A stretch of 64,000 nucleotides of DNA from Rhineura floridana (GCF_030035675.1 NC_084482.1:220619943-220683942), one strand, 5' to 3'. Shown: positions 10,801 to 25,432, counted from the stretch's first letter. The notes: generated from the letters alone by a model not told the origin. A program made the numbers and translations.

Positions 10801-12550
10801 TACCACTATTTGTCTCAGTTCCTCAGAATCCCTTCCTGCAAATGTTAGTTCAAGTTCAGGGATCTGCCCTATATCTTCCACTGTGAAGACAGATGCAAAG
10901 AATTCATTTAGCTTCTCTGCAATCTCCTTATCGTTCTTTAGTACACCTTTGACTCCCTTATCATCCAAGGGTCCAATTGTCTCCCTAGATGGTCTCCTGC
11001 TTTGAATGTATTTATAGAATTTTTTGTTGTTGGTTTTTATGTTCTTAGCAATGTGCTCCTCAAATTCTTTTTTAGCATCCCTTATTGTCTTCTTGCATTT
11101 CTTTTGCCAGAGTTTGTGTTCTTTTTTATTTTCTTCATTTGGAGCAGAGGCAAATGTTTTGCCTCTACAAATATTTCATGAGTTACCAGACAAGAAGGTG
11201 TTGTTTAAAACTGATGTTTGTCTTGTCTCTTATGGTGGAACTCGTATAAAGCCTGTGGGAGCTATTGTTCTTGATTGTCGTACTTCCAGAGGGGCAGCAA
11301 GGCTGATGTTTTATGTAACAGATGGATCCTCTCTTCCATTGCTTGGACGAGCAGCTTGTGAGACTCTGGATTTAGTTCGTCAAACTGATAATGTGATTAC
11401 AGTTCAATCATTAACGCAAGAACAGCTACTTAAGAAATATTCTGATGTGTTTGATGGGCTTGGTGAATTTGAAGGTGTCCACCATATACATCTTGATCCT
11501 ACTGTGGCTCCTGTTATTCATGGATGTAGAAAAATTCCTTTTGCCATATTGAATAAACTGAAAGAGACTTTGGGACAAATGAGAAATGCTGGAGTGATAT
11601 TCAGGGTTATAGGTCCTACGGAGTGGGTCAGTAGTCTTGTTATTACAGAGAAGAAGAATGGAAAGTTACAGATATGTCTTGATCCTCGGGATTTGAATAA
11701 AGCAGTTCGTCGACAACATTATACAATTCCTACAACAGAGGATGTTTTGAGCCGTTTAGCAGGAATGAAGTTTTTTACTATTTTAGATGAAAAGGATGGT
11801 TATTGGCAAGTCAAGCTAGATGCACATTCTTCATGGTTATGTACATTTAATACTCCTTGGGTACGATATTGTTTTAATCGTTTGCCATTTGGGCTTAAGT
11901 CTTCTAGTGAAGTGTTTCAACAGAAAAATGAGGAAGTTTTTGGTCATATAAGAGGGGTTTATATGATAGCTGATGATATGATTATTGCAGCAGCAACCTC
12001 AGAGCAGCATGATCAGATTCTTTGTCAAGTTATGGATTCAGCAGAGTTATGGATACCAGAGGCAAGGTGTTCAAATATCACATTCTTATGAGGAGTACAA
12101 TATATCCTAAATTGTTCAAGAACTTCCTCTATATCTTGTGGCCCCCCTTCAGGCAAATCAAAAGTATTGTAAACTGCCAATGCTTCCTCTCCAACACAAT
12201 GTAACAAAATAGCAATTTGTCAATTCTTAGCAACATTATCAACTCCAGCTGCAGAAAGATATAAAATAAAAGCTTGCTCCCATCACTTCCATGTCTCAGC
12301 CAGATTACCTTGCAATACCAGAGGAGGTGGAGGCCAGAATGAGTCCATTTTGGACTTCTGACACCATATAATGTGTTTTTTTTCACAATAAACACATCTT
12401 GATTCTTTAACATAAGAATAGTATACTTTAATCACCATTCCACAGGGCACAGTCTTTACATCTGCTTATGCTGTGCTTAACCCATCTCAGCTGAAACACC
12501 AACTGAACTCAACTGACAATTCCAAGACCTTAAAGAGATATTACAGCACA
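7900..12550. mobile_element. Ty3/Gypsy-type LTR retrotransposon fossil (interrupted by a CR1)
   Basis: The element is bounded by a 5-bp target duplication GGAGG, with the clean empty site preserved in unit 2 near 39235. LTRs are about 184 bp, and the complete one is at 12367-12550. Next to an LTR end lies TGGTGTCAGAAG, a primer-binding-site-like sequence. Parts recognised on the plus strand are a gag region with two CCHC-like knuckles (CSCCGTVHPPRNC, CYKCHMKNHFARVC), the start of an aspartic protease (LDTGT) and a reverse transcriptase core (GLKSSSEVF, ADDMIIAA). The two outer LTR copies lie on the minus strand while most of the interior reads plus, so the interior is inverted relative to the ends. 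The element is broken, with several breaks, one of them the CR1 insertion. It is younger than the unit 1/unit 2 split. Confidence 0.85.
9077..11140 (-). mobile_element. CR1 LINE inserted in the Ty3 element
   Basis: A 5'-truncated CR1 of about 2.06 kb carries a reading frame that is open from its truncated 5' end (KKEFEEHIAKNIK upstream) to the TAG after RAINGY at 9289. This gives more than 600 codons of RT. Motifs in order are KSPGPDGIHPRVLKEL, VYLDFQKAFDKVPHQ (A), GVPQGSVLGPVLFNLFIND (B) and KFADDTKLF (C), ending with the CR1-type tail ERLPYEERLQHLGLFSLEKRR. The 3' UTR ends in (TTCTTATG)n. The host element reads GGAACA on the left and GGAGCA on the right, a possible short target duplication. 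The open frame makes it one of the youngest insertions here. Confidence 0.92.
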
Positions 12551-13452
12551 GGAGGGCTGTAGAAAGTGGAGTCCCTCAAGAATCGGAATTGGGACCTGTA
12601 CTTTTCAATTTGTTCATTAATGACCTAGAATTTGGAGTGAGCAGTCAAGTGGCCAAGTTTGCTGACGACACTAAATTGTTCAGGGTTGTTAAAACAAAGA
12701 GGGATTGCGAAGGACTCCAAATAGACCTCTACAAACTGAGTGAGTGGGCGGAAAAATGGCAAATGCAATTCAATATAAACAAGTGTAAAATTATGCATAT
12801 TGGAGCAAAAAATCTGATTTTCACATATACGCTCATGGGGTCTGAACTGGCGGTGACCGACCAGTAGAGAGACCTCGGCAACCAGAATGATCAACGGAAT
12901 GGAGCGACTCCCTTACGAGGCAAGGTTGCAGCATTTGGGGCTTTGTAGTTTAGAGAAAAGGCGGGTCAGAGGAGACGTGATAGAAGTGTATAAAATGATG
13001 CATGGCATTGAGAAAGTCGATAGAGAAAAGTTCTTCTCCCTCTCTCATAATACTAGAACTTGTGGACATTCAAAGAAGCTGAATGTTGGAAGATTCAGGA
13101 CAGACAAAAGGAAGTACTTCTTTACCCCGCGCATAGTTAAACTATGGAATTTGCTCCCACAAGACGCAGTAATGACCACCAGCTTGGACGGCTTTAAAAG
13201 AAGATTGGACAAATTCATGGACGACAGGGCTATCAATGGCTACTAGCCATGATGGCTGTGCTCTGCCACCCTAGTCAGAGGCAGCATGCTTCTGAAAACC
13301 AGTTGCCGGAAGCCTCAGGAGGGGAGAGTGTTCTTGCACTCGGGTCCTGCTTGCGGGCTTCCCCCAGGCACCTGGTTGGGCACTGTGAGAACAGGATGCT
13401 GGACTAGATGGGCCACTGGCCTGATCCAGCAGGCTCTTCTTATGTTCTTATG
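12551..13452 (+). mobile_element. CR1 LINE, right part (split by Ty3 element)
   Basis: This continues the CR1 copy that begins at 7303: AVESGVPQ, FADDTKLFRVVKTKRD, then a gap in the middle of the thumb region relative to the sister copy, then LPYEARLQHLGLCSLEKRR to the C-terminus and 3' UTR, ending in TTCTTATGTTCTTATG. The unit 2 sister retains the stretch missing here (EKVQKRATRM and upstream). Confidence 0.88.
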
Positions 13453-15212
13453 AAAAACTTAGTCTGCACAGGTATTAATTCCATGTCATGCCCCTGACAC
13501 TTGGCATAAAAATAGGTTTTGCACACATTGTAAAGAAATACTGGGGGTGAATTTGGTCAAATGACTCCATCTTGGAGCTTCCTGGGGATGCAAAACACCT
13601 CCAGTCTTTCCATCAGAAATATGCGGAGAGGAACAGTGAGATACATTCAGTATGGTTCAGCTCACTGGGCAATGAAAAGCATATGAAGAACTACTTGCAA
13701 TACATCCACGTCAAAATCAGCAGGATACCTTCTTAGTACCATCCACTCGTATAATCCAAGTTAACCTTTACACATTTCTGGACTACAACCCCCATCTTCC
13801 CTGGCATTTGGCCATGTTGTCTGGGGCTGATGGGAGATGCAGTCTAATAATACCTGGAGGGCACCAGGTTACAGAACGCTGCTCCAAGTTGAGCAGGTGA
13901 TGCACGAGGTGGAAAGCTTAACAGCAAACTCATCTACTGTATTGGGTTGAACAACTGAGGCAATAAGTTGATTTAATTATTATTATTATTACCGATACAT
14001 TTTATTATATTTTTATATTTCTATGCAGGCCTTCCTCTAATGAGCTCACCATGATTTGTCCCCCTCCTTTTGTCTTCACAACGACACTGTCACTGGGCCC
14101 AGGACACCACCTGAATTTCACTCCTGAGGAGGGATTTGAATCTGGGTCCCTGTGGACATAGCATTAAACTATGATTCCAATAATACAACAGACACACACA
14201 CCTGCACAGACGTTGAAGGTCCCACACAGAGTGGATGTCCAAAATCTGGAGTGGCACATAAAAATTCTGCACAGTTTATCCTCACAACAATCCAGTGAGG
14301 TGGGCTGGGCTGAACAAAAGTGGTCACTGCCCCAGGGTCACCCAGGGACCTGCATAGATCTGGGGGGGGGGGAGATCTTAGACCCCTTACTTTTTCAGGA
14401 GCAGGCTCTCAGCAGAGTCCCCATGTCTCCAGCAACCTGTGAGCCAATCAGCAAGAAAGGAAAGTGTATTAGCCACTGAGAAGAGTCTTCTAACATGCTT
14501 CCTTGTTCTTTCCTGATAATTAGAGTGAATCAGAGTGAAAGGAGGTGAAGTCAGCCACTGAGACTCTTCTCAGGAGGCAACACTTTGCCCTTCCATGCTT
14601 TTTGGCTCCTAGCTGTGGGAGAAGGCATTAACATGCATCTCATTCTCAACCCAGCAGGAACAGGATGGGAGGGGGCATGGCTATCATGAAGGGACCCTGC
14701 ACTTCTGAATTTGCCACTACACTACTGTAGAGATGTGAAGGCCCATAACAAAAGTGGAAAAATTTGGAGGGAAAGCAGTTTTTTTTTCTTCCCCCCCCAC
14801 GTCCTCTGACCCCGCTCCTTAGAGTGCTCTGCATTGCTGCCCTGGGCACCTACTGGGAGGAAGGGCAGGATATAAATCTAATAGTTAATTAATTGCACTG
14901 AAGAAATGTCTGACTTGTTCCTGTCTACAAGAGACTCTACTATACACATGTCAGTGACACTTCCATACCTCCACCCTCTCTGGCCCTTGACTGGAAGTTG
15001 GCCCTTGGAAGGCTGCTTGTGTGTAAATGTGGCCGTTGGGTTGAAGAATATTCCCTAACCACTACATTAGCCGCAGGCTCTCATCCTGGACCACTACATT
15101 AGCCGCAGGCTCTCAACCTGCACCACATTACAGGGCTGTTGCGACCACTGCCAAGATATTGTGCTTTGGACAGGGGGGAGGCTGGCCACGCCAGGAGACA
15201 CAGACCCCCAGT
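13453..15212. other. Unit 1 spacer right of CR1
   Basis: No gene was recognised. About 13775-13880 is a decayed palindromic MITE (CTGGACTACAACCCCC against GGGGCTGATGGGAGATGCAG). About 14100-14370 has short L2/MIR-like 3'-end scraps (GGATTTGAATCTGGGTCCC, TTATCCTCACAACAATCC) and a G-run near 14361. A 32-bp period tandem pair (ACTACATTAGCCGCAGGC) at about 15061-15118 is found only in unit 1. Confidence 0.5.
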
Positions 15213-15328
15213 CAGAGCTTGGAAAAGTTACTTTTTTAAACTACAACTCCCATCAGCCCAATCCAGTGGCCATGCTGGCTGGGGCTGATGGGAGTTGTAG
15301 TTTAAAACAGTAACTTTTCCAAACTCTG
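15213..15328. mobile_element. Palindromic hAT-type MITE, unit 1
   Basis: Terminal inverted repeats CAGAGCTTGGAAAAGTTAC and GTAACTTTTCCAAACTCTG enclose a near-perfect hairpin. The flanks CCCCCAGT and CCCCCAGC form an 8-bp, 7/8 matched target duplication. The same element is in unit 2 at 42082-42197. Unit 3 lacks it together with some flanking bases. Confidence 0.8.
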
Positions 15329-15479
15329 CCCCCAGCAACGCCACAGATGGACCAATCCTGCAAGAGAAGCTGAGGTCCACTCCTTTAGAGTCTTCCCCTC
15401 CAATACACTAACAAGGGGATGTCTGGAGAAGCCCTTCCCCTGGAGCCCAGCTGAGGAGGGGGCATTTATTCACCCATTT

Positions 15480-16350
15480 CCTCAATCCTTTGCCTTGAAA
15501 GCTTCTAGAAGCCAATTCAGAGCCTGGTCAGGTTCAGATTCTTCTCTCCATCCCTTCATTTTTCTTCCCTGGCAGGAAGGAAACTGACCAGTCCCTCTTC
15601 CAGTTTAGGAAATCCAAAAGGGGCTCTTCCTCCAGCTCTGGGGCACTTTCTAGGGATTCCCAGAGGGAAGAGGGGCCTCTTCCATCACCCCCTCCCCCTC
15701 CCAAAAAGCAAACCTTCCTTCTCTCTCCCCTCCCCCCACCAGTCCCCTGTCAGGCCCACGAATTGCAAAGGCAGCTCCCCTCCCCCAGCGGTGGCCCTCA
15801 AAACCAACACAGGACATCAACCCCCAACAGCTGCATCCCTTTCCCTGGGCGATGGCTTCCAAGAGGGCCTCGAAAGGCCAACCCCGCGGCACTTCGGACC
15901 CCCCTCTGCAAATGGATTGCATGCAGCAAGGGTCCCTCTGAGGAAAGGGGGGAGTGGGGCTCTTCCCTCCTTTTCCCTCACCCCCCAACAAAAATACCAA
16001 ATCCCCCCCCCCTTGCACCTCTTTGCCCTCTGCACGCTCCGGCTTCCTCCTCTCTGGGCGTAATACTTTCTTCACCCGGAATACCAATGAAGACAGCCCT
16101 CCTACTTCCCCTTCAATATGCTCTCCCCCCCTCCATGTGATTAAGACTTCCTGCCTCTCTAGGAACCAGAACTCCTTGCCTTAACCCATCGGAGGACTAA
16201 GTGGCAAGAGCTGCTTCTGCCCCCCCACTGCCAACATTTTCCTCCCTCCCTTCTGTCCCAATATTGCACCTCTTCTTCCTCTCTTGCCTCCTGCAGAAGC
16301 AGCGGCAAGATAGGTGTGTGTGCTGTGTGATATATACAATATACACGTTT
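15480..16350. other. Pyrimidine-rich non-coding stretch, unit 1
   Basis: The plus strand is strongly C/T-rich with many CCCTCC and CCCCC runs. It is conserved in units 2 and 3 but with frequent small indels that destroy every open frame, so it looks non-coding. The right end (about 16255-16345) is an inverted relative of about 3655-3727, sharing CAATATTGCACCTCTTC-like sequence. Confidence 0.55.
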
Positions 16351-18360
16351 GGGTGTAAAAAGTAAAGTGTTCATGAGGGACGGTGTAAAAGCTGGAACGA
16401 AACACGCCGGAATGGGCTCTTTAGAAAAGAAATTGATGCCAAAAACACTAGGATGTGTTAGAGACACATGAGAACAACATTTAGGAACAAAAACCATTCC
16501 GATAGCATTTTTATTAACCCTTTAACAACCAAAATGCCCTCCGGAACGGAATGAACAGCCCCAAACGGCGACTTCCCAGCGAGCCAGACCCACCAAATTC
16601 ACCAGTCCCACATGACTACATGGGATGCATGCAATAAGACACAAAACGTCCATGCAAACCACGTTCCGATACCCATTCTGGGCTGTAATACATTTTTACG
16701 TAATCCAGCCCAGAACAGAAACTTCCCAATCAGCCAGACCTACCAAAATTCACCAACCACACATGTTGCTGCCTCTCCTTGTGTTGGGAAACCTCTTGGG
16801 TGATCAGCAATACCCTTTCTTGCTGTTTGTAGGTCCACTAAGCAGCACTATTGGTGCTGCTACCAGGTTGCGAATGGCTGGTGAATTGGGGAGGGAGAAA
16901 GAGAGATTGGAGGGGCAAGTCGGCTGGCAGAAGGGGGAGAGAAATAGAGTTTGCCTTCTGTGAAATAGATGTGCTATCACAGGAAAAAAACTGGGTTCAA
17001 AGAAGTGCTCTTGTGTGCTTGGGCTCAGACTCCACCTCTGCCTTGTATTCAAGTTCTGGGCCAAACCTCACCAGTTTGCTTTCTGTGAAATGAGTTTCTG
17101 ACACAACTACTTTCAAAATCAAGGTTATTAAAGTCTGGAACCTGTGGGAGGGACTCCTACTCATTGGGCAGAGTGCATGAGGTGGAGGCAGAAGAACTTT
17201 CCAGTCAAAAGGCTCTCAGGCAAGAAGGCTGGAGAACAGGACCTTGGACAGCCACTGCCAGTCTGAGGGCCAAACTAGAGGAGATACCAATCATGCAACA
17301 AACAATTGCACGATGAGCTTTGCAACACTAAATTGAAGGTGCAGGGCAGTTGATCCCTAGTGGGGTCCTGACATGCACCTGTTATTTACATTGGGAACAA
17401 CAACAATAACACCAGCTCACCAGTCTAATCACTTTTACTGGCTAGATCCCAAGAAAGAGGCAGGAGGGGACAGGAACGGGGTGTCCTTCAAGAAACCTGG
17501 TCCCCAAGATCAGCAGTTGTGCAACTGACCTCCCAGTCAGTAATCTTCACACTTGTGATTCCCAGCAAATGGCATTCAGAGGCATACTGCTTCCCAGAGA
17601 GAAACTACAGGGAAGCATCATTAACAATTGCATAACATGGATTAGTTACACAACATGGATTAGTTTGAAGTTACCAGACCATTCATATATCTGGCCCGAA
17701 CTATCTATCCCAACAAACTGCCTACTACAATAACTTAAGCACAGATTTTCTGCAGCTTTGCTGCCTTTCCTAAAGACCCCTTTCTGCCCTAGAGAAGCCA
17801 TTCTGGCTATGTGACCGCTGACAAAACCCAATTCTCACTCCTTTTCTTGGTGAGCACCAAAGGAAAGTATGGTCCTTCATTTGCGTGCTAGGAAATAGCA
17901 CTGAGACCAGATGCGACTGCGGAGTGAAATCAGTTTGGAAAATGTATTTAAAATACATCAGCAGAAAACTAGTGAATTCATGTTACTTTATGAAAGATGT
18001 TAGAATAGCCAATACAAAAAATATCCAAGCAAAATAAAAACCATGTGATACACAAAAATACATTTTATTTATATTAATAAAATGTGTAAACTGCAGAAGA
18101 AATTTATAAAGAATATAAAATGTACATTAAAATGATCAATAAAAATCAACATTTAACAAACACTAAAAAATGAATAAAATCAACAGTTAAAGGTATGCTA
18201 AACTATATGAAAACACTGAGTAAGGAGACCATTAGAAACAAGGACTAGTATTATTTTATTTTCATTTAGAAATCACTTCCCAGAAAGTATCTCAAAAATA
18301 CCAACAATAAAAAAAACATTTCATATGCAAACCAATTAAAAACATCTTAAACTCCCACAC
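16351..18360. other. Unit 1 spacer downstream of Z2 fingers
   Basis: No gene or recognisable repeat was found. The right part (17950-18360) is A/T-rich. On the minus strand it offers AATAAA-like motifs, for example near 18250, that could serve as a poly(A) signal for Z2. The matching unit 2 stretch is 43.2-45.2 kb. In unit 3 the corresponding DNA is replaced by an inverted copy of other unit sequence. Confidence 0.4.
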
Positions 18361-18663
18361 AGACCCTCCATGACGCAGAGTGGTAAGGGGCAGTAATGCA
18401 GCCGAAGCTCTGCTCACGGCCGGAGTTCGATTCCAACGGAAGGAGGAAGTCGAATCTCCGGTAAAAGGGGTCGAGGTCCACTCAGCTTCCCATCCATCTG
18501 TGGTCAGTAAAATGAATGCCCGGCATATGCTGGGGGGTAAAGAAAGACCGGGGAAGGAACTGGCAGTCCCACCTCATATATACGGTCTGCCTAGTAAACG
18601 TCGCAAGACGTCACCCTATTAGTCGGAAACGACTCGCACTATAAGTGTTGGGACACCTTTACC
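18361..18663 (+). mobile_element. Sauria-type SINE, unit 1
   Basis: The tRNA-related head has an A-box-like GACGCAGAGTGGTAAGG and a B-box-like GGAGTTCGATTCC. The middle contains GGTCAGTAAAATGAATGCCC, and the 3' end reads AGTCGGAAACGACTCGCAC followed by ACCTTTACCTTTT, the BovB-type tail. Flanking TTAAACTCCCACAC and TTAAAATCCCACAG are the decayed target duplication. It is shared with unit 2 at the same site. Confidence 0.85.
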
Positions 18664-18984
18664 TTTTAAAATCCCACAGAAACAGTAATAAAGCTCTGCC
18701 CTTAAAAGGTTTGTTGAAAAAGGAAGGTCTTCTATAGGCACCACACACAAAAAACACCTGTCTGATATGTATCAGGAGGAAGTTCAAAAAAGTAGATGCC
18801 ACCACACAAAAGGCCAGGTTTCTCTATCATGCACAGTGGACTTCCTAATGAGATGGTATGCGTAAGAGGCCATCCTCTGCAGGTTTCAGTGATGGGCTGC
18901 ATATATAATAGGTGAGATAATTTTTTAAGCATCCTGGCCCCAACCTGTATAGGGCTTTAATCTATGTAGCCTGCAAGATGAAGA

Positions 18985-19171
18985 ATAAAGCTCCCATTGA
19001 AGTTCTTTCCATACTCCCTAAATTTCAATTGTTTCTCCTGTGTATCCTCTGTGATGTAAGCCTACTGCTTTCATTGAATCTCTTTCCATACTCCGTACAT
19101 TAAAAAAGTTACTCCACAGTGTTTTTTCATGCAAAGTGTGCTCTGACTGAACCTCTTTCCACTCACGACAT
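18985..19171 (-). pseudogene. Decayed C-terminal fingers of Z2 beyond the stop
   Basis: After the stop of the finger exon, another frame continues with finger-like sequence: [19 protein letters not shown], then NFFNVRSMERDSMKAVGLHH and GYTGETIEI. These are at least two degenerate C2H2 units that have lost cysteine and histidine ligands. The frame change is caused by a 2-nt loss in the TGEKP linker codons (CACACGGGAG where intact linkers have CACACAGGGGAG). The same relic follows the arrays in units 2 and 3, so the loss is ancestral. Confidence 0.75.
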
Positions 19172-21802
<2,631 letters not shown>

Positions 21803-21860
21803 TTATCTGCTTCTCTATTTTACATCTCCATAATTCTCCCCCTTTTATCTTTGCATGGCC

Positions 21861-23159
21861 CTCCCTCCCTATTCAATATCTATATAAACTCGCTGAAAAA
21901 ACGCCTGTCGGCAGTAAACTCTCACCCTCCTGTCTTGGCAAGGAGACACTTAACCTGTCTTCTATATGTCGACGACATTGCCCTATTATGCCAAACGCAG
22001 GTGGGCTTACGTCATCTCTTAAGAGAACTTGCCTCCTTTTGTGTGGATGAACTTTTGAGAATTAACTATGCGAAATGCAAGGTTTTAGTTTTCGCCAAAG
22101 TAGACATAAACACCGCTGGCAAATTGACTAACTTTACTAACTTTCTTTTATACAAAGGGCGGTCAGTACATTCCGGCAGCAGTCCAGTATTCAATGCCAA
22201 GGTGCTTCCTCAACTGCTTTACGGGACCCAAATTTGTAGTGGAGGCAATTACGCATTGTTGGAGAGGGTACAATCTAAATTCATGAGGTCCGTTTTGGGC
22301 GCTCAGAGATGTGTCCCCAATGTGACCTTGCGCTTGGAATTAGGTGCCCTTCTGATTGAGACCCACGCTTGGATATTAAAATTTAACTACTGGATGAAGC
22401 TGCTATTTTTACCCACTGGATTGCCCCCATTAACTTTGGAGGATTCCTTCCAATCTCAATGGCAACGGGTAATGATTCACAAACTCGGAACTCTCGGTTT
22501 TTCGCTCCCAGCGATTGGAGCCCTAGGCCATACAACCGCTAAAACAACAATCATCCAACGCCTCAAAGATGTTGAGTATCAGAACAACATGAGCCTAGTT
22601 GCCGCTTATTCACAATGCAGTATTAATGTAAATTCCTGTAACTTGGCCACTTACATTTCAAGTTTATCTACGCCAAAACTCAGGAGAGCTTTTACCCTAG
22701 CACGATTTAATGTTCTGCCCTCGGCACTAATGGAGGGTAGATACAGGGGAGTCGATTATTATGATCGAACTTGCCCCTGTGGAGCAGATGCGGTGGAGAC
22801 AGAGAACCTTGTACTACTTTGCTGCCCTTTTTATTCAGATCTCCGCCTTAAGTTCATCTCCCCACTTTTATCTAATCTTCCTCTGAGCCCAGAAGCTATG
22901 ATTTTACAATATTTAATGGCAGATTCAAAATCACGGATCACTCTAAGGTCGCCTCGTTCTGCACAGCTGCTATGGCTCACAGGAGGGACCTAATGCGATG
23001 TCTATTAGATCAAGGTTTTAGCTAGATTACTATGTGGACCCGGTTTTAGCTTTTTAGCTTTCTCACTGCAATGATACTGTATTCTATTCTATCTCCACCC
23101 TAATATTCAGAGGATCCGTAATTATACCGCTGGTCTTGGACCGTAATAAAGATTTTACG
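21861..23159 (+). mobile_element. Non-LTR LINE fragment, clade unassigned, unit 1
   Basis: A 5'-truncated LINE is flanked by a perfect 16-bp target duplication, TTATCTTTGCATGGCC. The frame starts SLFNIYINSLKKRLS, then LLYVDDIALLC (RT motif C, YVDD), LPQLLYGTQICSGGNYALLE and a C-terminal CPCGADAVETENLVLLCCPF zinc-binding-like motif. The last is a feature of I/Vingi/R1-like and related LINEs rather than CR1 or L2. The 3' end reads CCGTAATAAAGATTTTACG without poly(A). Relative to unit 2 a stretch of about 120 bp in the RT thumb region is missing. It lies in the intron just 5' of the Z2 finger exon, in opposite orientation to the gene. Confidence 0.72.
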
Positions 23160-23451
23160 TTATCTTTGCATGGCCAGATGAAAGCAAGGTTACCTGAATA
23201 TCCTACAGTCTCACACAGCAACATAAATTCCTTTCAGGTCCATATAACACTTGATGTCACTAAGCCCAGATTTGTCTGGGTTTCCTCCTACTGCCATACA
23301 ACTGTGATATATATTTCTAAAATAATATGCAATGAAAAGTGGGGTGTGGGGGAAGAGAAGGGCAGCAAGACTGCAGAACAGGACAAACTGGGCACAGCTC
23401 ACTTCTCCTTGATTCTTAATAATTTGACTGCAGTCAAAAGAGCCGGTCAGT

Positions 23452-23606
23452 GAATGTGCATGCTTGTAATTTTCCTCTTTTCTCTTTTAAGAAAGCATTT
23501 ATATTTGATGTCACACTTTTGATTACTGCTGAAAATAGAGAGTGCTTCAAAGGCACATAGCACACGCTATTGCCAACCCTACACCTATGTGGGGGAAGCT
23601 GGCAGG
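23452..23606 (+). repeat. Ectopic copy of the 25.4-kb segment
   Basis: About 155 bp, beginning TGAATGTGCATGCTTG and ending CCTATGTGGGGGAAGC, repeats almost perfectly the sequence at 25433-25577, in the same orientation. In unit 2 the matching position holds different sequence (AGACAGAAATATAGG onward), while the 25.4-kb counterpart is present at about 52.89-53.03 kb. Confidence 0.85.
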
Positions 23607-25432
23607 TTTTCAGATAAAGACACTTCTAAATTCCACCTGAAGATTCAAGGGATTAAACTTAGCTGAGCTAAGACAGGGATGGCCAAAGACCAACACTACA
23701 CGAGTTTGCAATGATGCTCTGAACTGTAAGAGGAATGCCCGACTGATCTCTCCCCTTCATCAAAGCCCTGTACAATTAGATCTTGTTCTTCCAGCCAAGA
23801 GACTAAGCCCAGGTTTGACATTTCTTTCAAAGATACAGATAAGCTAGTTAGTTCTGAACTGAAATTCTTCTCCTCTCTCCAAAACAAAGAACGATCTTAG
23901 ATCTCCTGGAGATGAATAGCACAGGGACATGTAGATCCAAATGTCTCTTGTGGACAAGAAACTGTTCAAAAACCTCAATTCAGTGACACTGTGGAAACCA
24001 ATCCAGCTATCTTAATTTGGGGGATTTCTCAGCAGATGGGAAGGAAACTTCAACCTGGATGCCATTCCCCCTCCTTATATGAACAGCCTGGCTGGATCAG
24101 ACCACAGGCCTATCTATTCCAGCATCCTCACAGTGCCAAACTGGATGCAGATGGGAAGTCTACAGGGAGCACATGAAGGCATCACTTAGCTCCAGCTGTT
24201 TTTCTGATTCCAGAGATATCACATCTATTTATTCATTTATAGGCTCTTTGTATACCGCTATTTCATTAGAAACGTCAAAGCAGTTTACAACACGTTAAAA
24301 AAAGGCAACCACCATAAATGAAAAACATCAAATATACAATAAAAACAAAGGTCAAGTGTTGTGAAAAGAGCATGCTCTTAATTGCCTGCCTGGCAGCACA
24401 GAAAGGTTTTCAGCAGGCGCTTCGAAGTTAAAACAGAAGACGCCTGCTGAACCTCTGTTGGCAGAGCTTTGCAGAGAACCGGGCCGATGACACTGAAGGC
24501 TCGATTTCATGTCAATGTTCAAATCATTTAAACTCTATAAAATCTAGTTTCAAAGGAGATGAAGCTTCATCATATATAGGGGATATTTTACAAATGAATG
24601 CAAGCAAGAGTGAATTCGTTACAAGAAATTTTAAATGTCTCTAAGCAAAGCACAGTAGCAAGCTGGAGGATGCAAAGGGAGACAAGAAAGCTAAATTGAG
24701 GAAGGTAACCTGGAAAGAAGGTGATGTGGAAGGCTAGTGACCAACTAATTTCAGAGATGAAAGGGAGACATCCTGGATAAACTGAGGAAGGTAACCTGGG
24801 ACGCACATGCAAGAAAGGAAGATGCTTTAAATGCAATTATAATGCCAATATAGAGGTACTGATTAAACAGAAATTATAACTTTAGGGTTTCTATAGGTTT
24901 CAATTAATCATAAAATGGCATCAGTATTTGTTAGGGAAAAGCTTTAAAAGAGCAGGTCACTTTGGGTCACCAATGATTGATATTTGAGGTTTAGAAAGTC
25001 TCGAAGGTCACAAAAAGCATAACCAAAAGGAGATAGAAACCACAAAGTTTAATCTCAAAAAGTCGAACAAATGTGCACTTTGAAAACAACCTATGTAATC
25101 AGGACAGACACTTTCCAGGAAAGAAGGAGATGTGGAAGGCTAGTGACCAACTAATTTCAGAGATTTGACATTAAAACATCTTTAAGTAAGAGGGGGGAAC
25201 ATCCGTGAGGGTATATAAAGAACACGTCATCACTCTCTGACCATCCAGAGGCGGATCCTATGTTGTCTGAGCTACCACTTAGTCCCAGCAGCCTGGGCAT
25301 TGCTTTTGGAGCATGGGGGTGCCCCTCTGTTGAGTTCCTCAACTCACAGAGTAAGGAAGATCTTTCATGCCTACAAGCTACTTCATTGCTGCTAAGGATC
25401 CATTGGAGAAGCTTTGCTGATTTGAGAGTGAA

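Noticed and set aside
14131-14360. tRNA-like or MIR/L2 core similarity (GGATTTGAATCTGGGTCCC, CCTCACAACAATCC)
   Set aside because: The pieces are too short and out of the expected order to name an element; they are described only as scraps in the spacer.
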